DNA of 64,000 nt from Aliikangiella coralliicola (GCF_007004725.1 NZ_ML660166.1:1-64000); one strand, 5' to 3'. Counted from the first letter of the stretch, positions 43,752 through 52,303 are shown. Notes: generated from the letters alone by a model not told the origin. A program made the numbers and translations.

Positions 43752-45128
43752 TTATTGGCAGTTTCCTTGATTATCCCAAACCTGAGTAAAGACGTCGGGT
43801 TGTGCACCTGTTGAGTACCAGGTCGATTCGTATCTGACACCATTGTAGGAAACCACATCACCCGGCACGTAAGAAGTCAAAGAACTCCATTCGTTTAGAC
43901 CACTACAACCAGTATTATCATCGTCGTCATCATCGTCATCGCCAGCAGTGTAACTAGCAGTTAAAGTCGCTCCGGAATATTGAGAGTAACCCACTAACAT
44001 AACGTGATAAGTTCCCGGTTGAATATTGTAGATAGTACAGTTTTCACTGTTACCATTTTTATAAGGGCGGCAATCATAGCTTGAAGTCGTTGGTTGAGAA
44101 CCCGCTTTTACATACAAATCAACGTCTCCTGAACCACCAGCAGTAACAAAACTCAGGTTAGTTGCGTTAGCTGGAACATCGAGATAGTAGTATTTCTTAC
44201 TATCTTTCGCGCCGCTAGCACTCACAGCAACACCATTAGCTAGTTTTGAAGAATCATCGTCATCATCATCGTCGTCATCTGAGCCGATATATTGTTCTAT
44301 CCAACTCTTGTAGCTAAAAGTTCGAGTAAACGCAGTTGCACCACGGCAACTTCTTCCCCAGCTTACAGTGCCGATGCTATATGCAGTTCCATTTTGAAGC
44401 GCAACATACGGGCCACCACTGTCGCCGTTACAGGCCGATTTGCCACCGGCGCCACTTCCACAAACAACACTGCCATCTATTGTATTACCGAGCTGCTGCT
44501 GACATTGTGAAGTTGAAAGAACCGGTAAATCCACTTCTCTCAGTACATTACTTGGCGATCCTTGATTAGAAGTTAGACCCCACCCAGAAACAGTTACACT
44601 TTTTCCGACACCAGCAATTGCTTCTTGAATTGCCTGAGTGGGTAAAGCCGCGCGAGTGTGACTTGAATTAGCCGGTGTACTCAGTTCGAGTAACGCAACA
44701 TCATAGCCATACTGCACATTTCCACTCCAACTTGGGTGTCGAATTATTTGGCTAAGTCGATGTGTTTGCCCTTCATTACCGTTGCGATAGTGCGCGCCTA
44801 AACGCACTGTCAGGTTACTGGTGGAAACCCCTGACAAACAATGTGCTGCGGTTAAAACCCACTTATCAGCAATTAATGTACCGCCACACCCCTGACGCCC
44901 ATTCATTAACAACATTGCTTGATAAGATCGTGAACCTTGCGCAGATTCAACACCACCAACAATATTTGGATTAATTTCTGGTTCAGTATTAGTCAAAGTT
45001 TCCGTTGCAAACAAACTAGCAGAAGCTAAACCGGCAACGCCCAAAAAAAGAGTTCTCATAAAACGAGTTTTCTTTCGACTTATTCTTCTAAGTTCTTGAT
45101 GCCTTTTAATCATTTCATTTAAGTGCAT
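43752..45128 (-). CDS. Secreted chymotrypsin-like serine protease with PPC and chitin-binding-like domains
   Basis: S1-family protease of 458 residues. A signal region (FMRTLFLGVAGLASASLFA) leads to a propeptide and IVGG (56-59). Catalytic His96 (TAAHC), Asp143 (YDVALLEL) and Ser237 (GDSGGP) are present. The S1-pocket residue six before Ser237 is Ser, which suggests chymotrypsin-like rather than trypsin-like specificity. A nine-Asp linker (284-292), a PPC domain (about 300-390), an eight-Asp linker and a C-terminal carbohydrate-binding 5/12-like module (WSSLTSYVPGDVVSYNGVRYES) follow. GGAGG is 7 bases from the ATG. Likely a degradative exoenzyme whose acidic linkers may bind calcium. Confidence 0.93.
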   Translation of the reverse strand: MHLNEMIKRHQELRRISRKKTRFMRTLFLGVAGLASASLFATETLTNTEPEINPNIVGGVESAQGSRSYQAMLLMNGRQGCGGTLIADKWVLTAAHCLSGVSTSNLTVRLGAHYRNGNEGQTHRLSQIIRHPSWSGNVQYGYDVALLELSTPANSSHTRAALPTQAIQEAIAGVGKSVTVSGWGLTSNQGSPSNVLREVDLPVLSTSQCQQQLGNTIDGSVVCGSGAGGKSACNGDSGGPYVALQNGTAYSIGTVSWGRSCRGATAFTRTFSYKSWIEQYIGSDDDDDDDDDSSKLANGVAVSASGAKDSKKYYYLDVPANATNLSFVTAGGSGDVDLYVKAGSQPTTSSYDCRPYKNGNSENCTIYNIQPGTYHVMLVGYSQYSGATLTASYTAGDDDDDDDDNTGCSGLNEWSSLTSYVPGDVVSYNGVRYESTWYSTGAQPDVFTQVWDNQGNCQ

Positions 45129-46092
45129 CTTTGTACCTCCTCGTGATACTTAATTTATATAGTTTTTTAAATAAAATATTTATTATTTTTTCTAAAGTTA
45201 TAATTTTGTAATAATTGCAGGTCTAATATAAACCTGCCTAAAACTATACAAATTCGAAGAGTCTATAGATTTCATAATCGTGCCATTTTTTTTAAAATTG
45301 TTGCCTTTGTTAGCAAATACTTCAAACACGTTCAACAATTAAAGTTAACCACATCAACATATTTAATTGACCTGGCTCGAGCTACCAAAAGAACAAAAAA
45401 CAACGAAAAAAACTGGTTAATATTACCGAAGGGATAAGCTAACCTTTTCATCTCAAATCAAGTATCATTAATAAAATTCAAAGTAATAAAAACTTCCTCG
45501 AAAGAAATTAATTATTTTAATATATCTGGTTAAGCTATTTTAATTCGTTTGTATTATGCGAAGTTAAAATAGTACAGACACAAGATAATGACCACTTTGC
45601 TCTCGTCAACTAGCATGTTTTTCTTTAATAAAAAAACACCCAAAAAAATTAATATTGTTGGTAAAAAATAAAATGTCGGTGCGGCTTTTTCATATTATCT
45701 ACAATAATATTTTTATATCTAAAAAAGCTATAATTTTGAGGTTCAAAATAGAAGGCAGAGAAAGGTAGAAAAGTGAAACACCATAGAACACGTACAGCTA
45801 ATAAAATTTAATTAAAACCGCACTATATTTTCTATAAAGAAGTCGTCTGTCGAAAAAATTTTTCAAACGCTTTTTGAAAGCTTTAGTTCACTATCCAGCG
45901 CTCATTAACAATTATCAGCATTCTTCTGTCGAAGTACAAAGCTCGTAAGCTATACGATTAATTTATTTGAAAACTGCATTGTGAAATGCGGTTGGTAGTA
46001 TCGCTATTTTGCCAGAAACTTAGATGTATCAAGCTATTTTCGCAAAGTTCCTGAGCAAAATTTCGCGGTAGTTTACTGAAAAGTTAGAGGGG
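45129..46092. other. 964-base gene-free A/T-rich region
   Basis: I see no coding frame with protein-like composition and no tRNA or clear hairpin of note, apart from a small TTTCAAA/TTTGAAA inverted repeat near 45868-45886. It must contain the protease promoter and the end of the RRM gene transcript. An unrecognised small RNA is possible. Confidence 0.5.
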
Positions 46093-46350
46093 TTAACGAC
46101 GGCCTCGTTTATTATTTCCTTCAAGACCCACACGAATTAGCTTACCGCCAAAATCTTTACCATTTAGATCAGCAATGGCGGCGCGGGCCTCATGCCCTTC
46201 CATTTCAATAAAACCAAAACCTTTGCACTGTCCAGAAAAAATATCCTTGACCAGCTTAATTGAGCGCACAGTGCCAAATCGTGAAAAAAGCTCAGTGACT
46301 TCTGCTTCATTGGTAGAATTCGGTAAATTGCCAACAAAGAGTTTTTTCAT
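46093..46350 (-). CDS. RRM-type RNA-binding protein
   Basis: A single RRM of 85 residues: RNP2 is KLFVGNLP and RNP1 is KGFGFIEM, in the usual beta-alpha-beta spacing, with a basic NNKRGRR tail. Such short bacterial RRM proteins (Rbp-type) bind RNA and are often cold-induced. AAGGA lies 8 bases before the ATG. A ~200-base upstream region is free of genes, consistent with a long 5' leader, though no cold-shock element was identified. Confidence 0.95.
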   Translation of the reverse strand: MKKLFVGNLPNSTNEAEVTELFSRFGTVRSIKLVKDIFSGQCKGFGFIEMEGHEARAAIADLNGKDFGGKLIRVGLEGNNKRGRR

Positions 46351-46472
46351 TTAGATATCCTTGTAATTCAGGCGTGTTAACGCGGTAGGTGACTGCCTTA
46401 GACAATTCCAGACAGGATAAAAGAGGCGTGTGCCAATGTGCCAGCACATAGAGCACTGTAAAGCTAATCAAA

Positions 46473-46512
46473 GGTAATCACAAGCCTCAATTGCGAATTT
46501 CGATTGATTACC
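46473..46512. other. Hairpin between Nudix and RRM genes
   Basis: GGTAATCA (46473-46480) pairs with TGATTACC (46505-46512) across a 24-base loop. It lies just downstream of the minus-strand Nudix gene (stop at 46553) and may end its transcript. It has no strong T-run. Confidence 0.35.
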
Positions 46513-46552
46513 TCATAAACCACATGCATCAATCTTCAACCATTAGCCAGGA

Positions 46553-47308
46553 CTAACGCGATAAAAAGACTTCGTAGTCTTCGTCGGAGGACATATACCC
46601 CGGCAGTTTAATGCTCTCCAATCCGCTACAATTTAACGCGCTAGTCAAAACCTGCTTGTTGTACTTGCCTATTTTTTCATCAGACAAATATTCCTCGATT
46701 GGAAACCACCGCGCATCAGCAATTTCACTTTCCTGAATGGTGATTTCACAGGTCAATGGTCTTAGTCGACAGACAGCATATATATTTGAGGTGGAGAATT
46801 GTCCTTGATGGTGGTGCCTGAAGCCAATAAAACTCTCAAACTCGGTTTTAACACCGGTTTCTTCAAACACTTCTCGCATCGCTGCAGTTTCAATGTGTTC
46901 GAAGGGATCAAGCATGCCACCGGGAAACTTCCAGTTATGAGGATATTTCTTCACGTGAGCTTTTTCGCGAATGGTTAATAGTTCATTTTCACTATTAATC
47001 ACCAAACCGCCGACACCAATAGTGTGCTTAGCATACGGTGGGACAATAGCTTCTTCCTGAAGCTTTTTAGTGAGCATGATGAAGTCGTTTCCGCTGTGGT
47101 GATTTTCAAATTCGAGGTTGTATAAGATAGGTAATAAGTCTGCCCGAGAACTGGGGATCTTGATCCATACAACCAGGATATTGTGGTTTTTCCATATTTT
47201 TATCGATTCAAATAATAATCCGGCAAAATCACTTTTTTTCTCAGGTAAATCCTCTGGAGAAACATAAGTGCCGCCGTATCGATTATCGGTAGAGTTCAAA
47301 TGCTGCAT
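46553..47308 (-). CDS. Nudix hydrolase with N-terminal pre-Nudix domain (NUDT6-like)
   Basis: Nudix pyrophosphohydrolase of 251 residues. The Nudix box GGMLDPFEHIE...REVFEETGV is complete at residues 130-153. About 95 N-terminal residues (FAGLLFESIKIWKNHNILVVWIKIP) resemble the GNAT-like pre-Nudix domain of eukaryotic NUDT6 and its bacterial relatives. Substrate unknown. GAGGAA is about 10 bases before the ATG. It is on the same strand as the upstream MocR-type gene, 38 bases away, so they may be co-transcribed. Confidence 0.92.
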   Translation of the reverse strand: MQHLNSTDNRYGGTYVSPEDLPEKKSDFAGLLFESIKIWKNHNILVVWIKIPSSRADLLPILYNLEFENHHSGNDFIMLTKKLQEEAIVPPYAKHTIGVGGLVINSENELLTIREKAHVKKYPHNWKFPGGMLDPFEHIETAAMREVFEETGVKTEFESFIGFRHHHQGQFSTSNIYAVCRLRPLTCEITIQESEIADARWFPIEEYLSDEKIGKYNKQVLTSALNCSGLESIKLPGYMSSDEDYEVFLSR

Positions 47309-47346
47309 TATTCAAGTTCCTCTGTTTCAATCAACAATCATGTCAT

Positions 47347-48768
47347 TTAATGATCAGAAGCGAGCATTTCATTGACAATATTCGCTAGCGTTTTTATCAC
47401 TGGCTCTAATTCCACATCTGGATCACAAGCGCAGTTTATTCTTATGCAATGGTTGAATTTTTTTGACGCGCTACTCACCTGACCAGGAATAATCGCAATT
47501 CCCTGGCTAATAGCCCGTTGAAAAAGTTCAAATCCATCAATTTTTACTGGCAACACCACCCACAAAATACAACCCCCTTGCGGCCTCGACATACGAGTAT
47601 CCTCAGGAAAAAACTTTTCAATCAATTGTTGAAATTGATACATCCGTTGCGCCAGGACACTGGTAAACTGCCGCAGGTAACGGTCGTATTTTCCACTTTT
47701 AAAAAACTCAGCGACAATAATCTGGGTAATGTTGGGAGCGCTAATATTAGTAAAGGTTTTAAAGTAAGACACCTCCTTATAAAAAGCGCCAGGCGCAATC
47801 CAGCCAATTCTCAAACCCGAAGCCACTGTTTTTGACGCCGAAGAACAATATAAAACCAAGCCCTTTTTATCAAAAGCTTTACAAGGCTTAGTACGCGAAC
47901 CGTCAAACGAAAGATCGCCTAATAAGTCATCTTCAATCAACGGGATTGATTGTTCGGCGAGCATCTCCACCAGACGTCGGCGATTTTCTAGCGGCATATT
48001 GGTTCCCAGAGGATTACTAAAGGTTGGCACCACCGCCACCGCCTTGATATCCCATTGCTCGAGAGCCAGTTCTAATGCTTCCAGACTAATACCGTCAATC
48101 GGGTGACAAGGAATTTCTAGCGCTTTATAACCCAGTGATTCAATTAGCTGAAACAATCCAACAAATCCCGGCGATTCTATGGCGATGGTATCGCCAGGTT
48201 TTGCCACCGCACGCAAGCAGATCGACATTGCTTCCAGGCAACCATTAGTCACAATCAATTCATCGGCTTTCACACGGCAGCCATATTCGTTGAGGCGTTT
48301 CGCCAAAATTTCCCGCAAAAATGGGTGGCCCGGAGAAAAGTGAACCTCTACAACATCGTCAATTTGTTTCTTAACCACTTGAGAAGCAATCTGTTGAATA
48401 TATTTTTCAGGAAAGTATTTTGAGGCCGGGTAAGAAGTGCCGAGATTAATGACTTCATCAGCATCACACTGATGGAATATGTGACTTGCAAACTCGTGAA
48501 TTTTGATTAATTTCGGAACGAGAGGTATTAAAGGCGTTCGATAACTAACATTTTGTTGAACTGGCATTCGAACATAACAGCCAGATTTGGGTTTTGCCTC
48601 GATTAAACCTCTGACTTCAAGTTCCTCCAGCGCTCGCTGAACAGTTGCAATACTCACTTTTCTTTGCACTGAAAGATGTCTGATTGACGGAAGTTTGTCG
48701 CCAGGATGGTAAACGCCTTGATTAATCAAGTCCCTTAGATCATCCGCAATCTGTTCGTAAAGTTTCAT
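47347..48768 (-). CDS. MocR-type (GntR/aminotransferase) regulator
   Basis: MocR-family regulator of 473 residues. An N-terminal GntR winged helix (QIADDLRDLINQGVYHPGDKLPSIRHLSVQRKVSIATVQRALEELE) is fused to a fold-type I aminotransferase domain. The PLP lysine is in YCSSASKTVASGLRIGW, with IEDDLLGDL holding the pyridine-binding Asp. MocR proteins bind direct repeats near their own gene and a divergent target. Here the divergent genes are phhAB, and three 17-bp spaced iterons lie in the gap. I infer control of phenylalanine catabolism or tyrosine supply, sensed through PLP and an amino acid. Confidence 0.93.
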   Translation of the reverse strand: MKLYEQIADDLRDLINQGVYHPGDKLPSIRHLSVQRKVSIATVQRALEELEVRGLIEAKPKSGCYVRMPVQQNVSYRTPLIPLVPKLIKIHEFASHIFHQCDADEVINLGTSYPASKYFPEKYIQQIASQVVKKQIDDVVEVHFSPGHPFLREILAKRLNEYGCRVKADELIVTNGCLEAMSICLRAVAKPGDTIAIESPGFVGLFQLIESLGYKALEIPCHPIDGISLEALELALEQWDIKAVAVVPTFSNPLGTNMPLENRRRLVEMLAEQSIPLIEDDLLGDLSFDGSRTKPCKAFDKKGLVLYCSSASKTVASGLRIGWIAPGAFYKEVSYFKTFTNISAPNITQIIVAEFFKSGKYDRYLRQFTSVLAQRMYQFQQLIEKFFPEDTRMSRPQGGCILWVVLPVKIDGFELFQRAISQGIAIIPGQVSSASKKFNHCIRINCACDPDVELEPVIKTLANIVNEMLASDH

Positions 48769-48838
48769 TAATTCGTCTTCATCACCATAGTTCGCAGCTT
48801 TTCCTCGCGAGCTCCTCTAAAAGCAGCTCTTACTCAAC

Positions 48839-48888
48839 TCAAATGGCCATTCAGTTCAAATAGCCAGTCAGGTCAAAAACCAGTACAG
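48839..48888. repeat. Three 17-bp spaced iterons upstream of phhA (MocR site candidate)
   Basis: TCAAATGGCCATTCAG, TCAAATAGCCAGTCAG and TCAAAAACCAGTACAG begin at 48839, 48856 and 48873, i.e. exactly 17 bases apart. They lie between the divergent MocR gene and phhA. MocR proteins are known to use direct repeats, so these are the best operator candidates. Confidence 0.65.
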
Positions 48889-48910
48889 ATTATTCAATTT
48901 ATAACCAATA

Positions 48911-48938
48911 CAGTATACAAATGATATTTTTGTACTGC
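48911..48938. promoter_or_regulatory. Imperfect palindrome upstream of phhA
   Basis: CAGTATACAA (48911-48920) faces TTTTGTACTG (ending at 48937) as an imperfect inverted repeat. It lies downstream of the iterons, nearer phhA, and could overlap its promoter. Confidence 0.45.
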
Positions 48939-49024
48939 AAACATTATTGTTTTTTTGAATCTGTAATGCTTTTTTGAAATTAGTTATCCTATCGTCTGTT
49001 TTAGAGGAACTTCAAGGAACAAAA

Positions 49025-49879
49025 ATGAAATCGGCTTCGAATCAAGTGACTGTCTCTCAATCAGTCGCCTCCCAACCAGTCAAATCAGCTTCCAGTTACG
49101 AGTCAAAAATCCCAGACAGCCGCGGGTATATTGACTATACGGCAGAAGAAAATGGAACCTGGAAAATCCTCTACGAACGCCAGATGAAAATGATTAAAAA
49201 TCGCGCTTGTGATGAGTTTATTAACGGCCTTGATATTTTAAAAATGACTCCCGACGCAGTGCCTCAGCTCTCAGAAATCAACGAAAAACTGTCTCGACTT
49301 ACCGGTTGGACCGTAGAACGAGTACCAGCGCTAATTGGTTTTGAAAGATTTTTCGAATTACTTGCTAACAGAAAGTTTCCCGCGGCGACCTTCATTCGAC
49401 GCCGAGAAGATCTGGATTACATCAAAGAGCCCGACATTTTTCATGAATTATTCGGTCATTGCCCGTTGCTGACTAATCAAAACTATGCCGATTTCTCGCA
49501 ACATTACGGCAAGCTAGGATTAGCGGCCAATAAACAAGACAGGGCAATGCTGGCACGTCTTTACTGGTTCACCATTGAGTTTGGTCTGATCAAATCTAAC
49601 CAGGGGCTCAAAATTTATGGCGGCGGCATTCTCTCTTCCAAAGAAGAAACTTGCTACAGTTTGGAAAGTGACATTCCAAAACGTCGGCCACTCGATGTGC
49701 TCGAAGTCTTTCGCACTCACTATAGAATTGACGAACTGCAGAAAAACTACTTTATTATCGAGCAATTGTCTGATCTTCAATGTTTAATCGATCTAGACTT
49801 AAACCTGCTCATTCAACAAGCGATAAAATTGGGGATGAAACCTTCTGACCATGCGCCAAAAGAAAACGCTGCGTGTTAG
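49025..49879 (+). CDS. phhA: Phenylalanine 4-monooxygenase
   Basis: Iron- and tetrahydrobiopterin-dependent enzyme converting phenylalanine to tyrosine; 284 residues. Iron ligands His140, His145 (HELFGHCP) and Glu185 (WFTIEFGL) are all present, with the family blocks PALIGFERFFELLANRKFPAATFIR and YGGGILSSKEE. Start set at 49025, after AAGGAACAAAA; an upstream in-frame ATG at 48974 lies inside the regulatory gap. It precedes phhB, whose product recycles the pterin cofactor, by 92 bases. Tyrosine synthesis or phenylalanine breakdown is the likely role. Confidence 0.95.
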   Translation: MKSASNQVTVSQSVASQPVKSASSYESKIPDSRGYIDYTAEENGTWKILYERQMKMIKNRACDEFINGLDILKMTPDAVPQLSEINEKLSRLTGWTVERVPALIGFERFFELLANRKFPAATFIRRREDLDYIKEPDIFHELFGHCPLLTNQNYADFSQHYGKLGLAANKQDRAMLARLYWFTIEFGLIKSNQGLKIYGGGILSSKEETCYSLESDIPKRRPLDVLEVFRTHYRIDELQKNYFIIEQLSDLQCLIDLDLNLLIQQAIKLGMKPSDHAPKENAAC

Positions 49880-49971
49880 AAGAATCTCTTAGCAGAATTT
49901 CTAAACGAAATATTAACCAGCATTAGTGCAACTCAACTTTGACAAAATTAGTATTATTGGAGAAATTAGTA

Positions 49972-50310
49972 ATGACCGAACTGAACAAACAGCAATGTGA
50001 AGCCTGTCAAGCCGGGGCACCGCATGTCAGCGATGCAGAATTAGCAGAGCTGATTAAACAGATTCCAGACTGGTCAGCCCACGCAAGAGACGGCATCATG
50101 CAGTTGGAACGCGTGTTTAAGTTTAAAAACTTTAAGGAAGCCATAGCCTTCACCAACAGGGTCGGTGATATGGCGGAAACCGAAGGTCACCACCCTGCAC
50201 TACTGACCGAATGGGGAAAAGTGACTATCACCTGGTGGACCCATAAAATCAAAGGGCTTCATAAAAACGATTTTATTTGTGCTGCGAAAACAGACGCGTT
50301 AATTAACTGA
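49972..50310 (+). CDS. phhB: Pterin-4a-carbinolamine dehydratase
   Basis: Recycles 4a-hydroxy-tetrahydropterin formed by PhhA; about 112 residues. The active-site block is [30 protein letters not shown], with the His-His-Pro motif of the family. ATG 49972 has GGAG 9 bases upstream; a longer TTG-started frame to 49939 is less likely. It follows phhA on the same strand, forming the conserved phhAB pair. A Cys-rich start (CEACQAGAP) is usual for bacterial members. Confidence 0.93.
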   Translation: MTELNKQQCEACQAGAPHVSDAELAELIKQIPDWSAHARDGIMQLERVFKFKNFKEAIAFTNRVGDMAETEGHHPALLTEWGKVTITWWTHKIKGLHKNDFICAAKTDALIN

Positions 50311-50465
50311 CCGGCACTCAGGTTGGCTTAACTAATAAACAACAGTAGCGCAGACTTTGGTCGATTTGAATAACAACCTAAACCTGAATTTTTAATTCAA
50401 ATTAACATGCAAAGTTCTGCGCTAAACTATGCCTTGGCAAAATGTTTGTTGGTTTTTATCGACAA

Positions 50466-51014
50466 TTATTCGGTTAATTCAGGTAGTGAACTGCTCAGGT
50501 CATCGTTGAGCATCCTCTCAGAAGGTTTCATTACTCGCAACGCCACCGCTAAACTTGAATCGTCTTCATAAGAGAATTCATATTGATTATCAATACCAAC
50601 CCATCCTTTCACCCGGTGTTCACGCAAAGTTCGGTGAGCGCTCCGATCTTCAGGTAATCGCAACTTAACGGACAACCGCAGGTAAGCTTCAAACCTGCGC
50701 TGCTGAATTTTTTCAATTGTAAATGAAAATGAAAAATACTCAAAAGTGTCAAATCCTTGCCCGGATTTAAGATATTCCTGACGAATTTTCTTTAGTTCAT
50801 CGTCAGAATGCTTTAGTTTGGTGTGTAGAAAGTCTCCTGTTTTGCCAGCAAAACCAGAATTCACTTCATGGTTTCCGTAAAAACTATCATAGATTAACAC
50901 TGAAACACGCCCATAGTATTCATCAACATTTTCAGAATAAGCTTTAACAATTGATGGAAATAAAGTTAGAACACAAAGTAGAATTGCTGAGTAAACCCAA
51001 CCTTTTATTGTCAA
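50466..51014 (-). CDS. Hypothetical secreted protein
   Basis: About 182 residues from a TTG at 51014, which is preceded by AGGAG and followed by a signal peptide (WVYSAILLCVLTLFPSIVKAYS). The longer ATG frame to 51104 would bury it. Mature part is beta-rich (YYGRVSVLIYDSFYG, YFSFSFTIEKIQQRRFEAYLRLSVKLRLPE). No family recognised. It is convergent with phhAB. Confidence 0.75.
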   Translation of the reverse strand: MTIKGWVYSAILLCVLTLFPSIVKAYSENVDEYYGRVSVLIYDSFYGNHEVNSGFAGKTGDFLHTKLKHSDDELKKIRQEYLKSGQGFDTFEYFSFSFTIEKIQQRRFEAYLRLSVKLRLPEDRSAHRTLREHRVKGWVGIDNQYEFSYEDDSSLAVALRVMKPSERMLNDDLSSSLPELTE

Positions 51015-51275
51015 ATTATGATACTCCTGTATTTTTATACGCTTTTTTTTCGGAAATACAGATTTTGGAGAGAGCAATATTATTAATAGCATATCACTGG
51101 CCATATATCCCAGTTAAATTATAAACGCTCGATAGCTAATATCGGGGTTAGTTTATTTTAAGTAGCAATTAAATTGCCCAGCTTAAAACATCACCACCGT
51201 CAGAATTCCGTGCATTATTCCGAAATATATGCATAATGCAGCCAGCAATTGATTTAGGTTAAAAGGCCCACGACG

Positions 51276-51845
51276 ATGACTATCATGCATACTTTGATGC
51301 AAAGAGCAGACTCCCAATGCGAATTGTGCAAAGCGGTAAAGAACCTGGCTATATACGAGGTTCCACCAACTGATAGCGCCGATAGCGATAAATGTATTCT
51401 GGTTTGCGAAAGTTGCCACGCCCAAATCAATGGAGACCAACAACTTGATGTTAATCATTGGCGTTGCTTGAACGATAGCATGTGGAGTCAAGTTCCGGCC
51501 GTGCAAATTGTTGCCTGGCGCATGCTTAAACGCTTGTCCTCAGAAAATTGGGCGCAAGACTTACTTGATATGCTTTATCTCGACGAAGCAATGCTCACCT
51601 GGGCCGAGTCGGGAATTTCAGATGAATCCGACGAAGCCACTCTAGATAGTAACGGCGCCGTTTTACAAGCTGGTGACACTGTGACATTGATTAAAGACTT
51701 GGAAGTCAAAGGTGCTGGTTTCACTGCAAAACGTGGCACCGCGGTACGAAATATCTCTCTTACATCAAATCCTCTGCACATCGAAGGTCGAGTCAATGGC
51801 ACTCGAATCGTCCTGGTCGCTAAATATTTAAAGAAATCGAACTAG
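51276..51845 (+). CDS. PhnA-domain zinc-ribbon protein
   Basis: A 189-residue PhnA-family protein. Two CxxC zinc knuckles (CELC near residue 15 and CESC near 44) form the N-terminal ribbon. The C-terminal domain (AGDTVTLIKDLEVKGAGFTAKRGTAVRNISLTSNPLHIEGRVNG) is the KOW-like PhnA barrel. Despite its name, family members are not shown to act on phosphonates here; function is unknown. AAGG lies 9 bases before this ATG; another in-frame ATG is 9 bases later. Confidence 0.9.
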   Translation: MTIMHTLMQRADSQCELCKAVKNLAIYEVPPTDSADSDKCILVCESCHAQINGDQQLDVNHWRCLNDSMWSQVPAVQIVAWRMLKRLSSENWAQDLLDMLYLDEAMLTWAESGISDESDEATLDSNGAVLQAGDTVTLIKDLEVKGAGFTAKRGTAVRNISLTSNPLHIEGRVNGTRIVLVAKYLKKSN

Positions 51846-51851
51846 CTCATT

Positions 51852-51870
51852 AAAACCTTAGTAAGGTTTT
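51852..51870 (+). terminator. Weak terminator after the PhnA-like gene
   Basis: AAAACCTTA (51852-51860) and TAAGGTTTT (51862-51870) form a tight A/T-rich stem. The trailing T-run is short. Confidence 0.4.
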
Positions 51871-51959
51871 CTTAGATGTTAACCTTACTAAATAACCCGA
51901 GCTGGGGTTAAATAATCTCCCCTACCGGCGCTATATTCCAAAAAATTGGATCTTACCGG

Positions 51960-51989
51960 TTGCATTCAAATTAATACCTGTGTTACTAA
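51960..51989 (+). promoter_or_regulatory. Candidate promoter of the arginine operon leader
   Basis: TTGCAT at 51960-51965 and TACTAA at 51984-51989 have an 18-base spacer and lie 45 bases before the leader peptide ATG. I see no convincing ArgR-type TGAAT/ATTCA box around them. The assignment is by eye. Confidence 0.4.
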
Positions 51990-52034
51990 TATGTGCATTA
52001 ACCAAATTGAATGATTTTGAAGCAAACTAAACTC

Positions 52035-52181
52035 ATGCACTTAAGCAGCCAAGCAAAAGACTCGATTAAACACCTGACAGATTCTGTCAGTTATGCTGCT
52101 ATTGCTTCAAATTCACCTGCACAAAACATCAGCGTTGTTCGCCGCCGCCGTACCTACTGGGCTGGGTGCGATGGTGTTTAA
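52035..52181 (+). CDS. Arginine leader peptide with Arg4 run
   Basis: A 48-residue frame (56 residues if ATG 52011 is used) that contains VVRRRRTYW and ends AGCDGV. The four Arg codons CGC CGC CGC CGT lie at 52140-52151. It is followed 25 bases later by an intrinsic terminator and then the arginine operon. There is no strong Shine-Dalgarno before either ATG, so the exact start is uncertain. The peptide itself need not function. Its role is for the ribosome to stall at Arg codons when charged tRNA-Arg is scarce. Confidence 0.7.
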   Translation: MHLSSQAKDSIKHLTDSVSYAAIASNSPAQNISVVRRRRTYWAGCDGV

Positions 52182-52238
52182 TAGCAAATAACGAAAAGAC
52201 ACTTTCAAAAAACCCGGCCATTGAGCCGGGTTTTTTTA
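52140..52238 (+). promoter_or_regulatory. Arginine attenuator (mutually exclusive hairpins)
   Basis: Three pairings compete. (1) The Arg codons 52140-52148 with GCGATGGTG 52168-52176 (8 of 9 pairs with two G-U), extended by ACC 52152-52154 with GGT 52165-52167. (2) Antiterminator: GGCTGGGT 52160-52167 with ACCCGGCC 52212-52219 (8 pairs, one G-U). (3) Terminator: AAACCCGGC 52210-52218 with GCCGGGTTT 52225-52233, then T-rich. A stalled ribosome on the Arg codons would block (1), favour (2) and prevent (3). This is the classic attenuator layout. Regulation is inferred from sequence only. Confidence 0.72.
52207..52238 (+). terminator. Intrinsic terminator of the arginine leader
   Basis: Perfect 9-bp stem AAACCCGGC / GCCGGGTTT with a 6-base loop and a run of seven T (52231-52237). 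It lies between the leader peptide and argF', 66 bases before the argF' ATG. Confidence 0.92.
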
Positions 52239-52303
52239 TGCCTGATTTTTAACAACTTTGTAAATTAACCAGTAAAAATTTTTTAGAGTTTAAGGAAACA
52301 ACA

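Noticed and set aside
52001-52040. ArgR box in the arginine leader promoter
   Set aside because: GAAT/ATTCA-like pieces occur, but not in the symmetric spacing of an ARG box.
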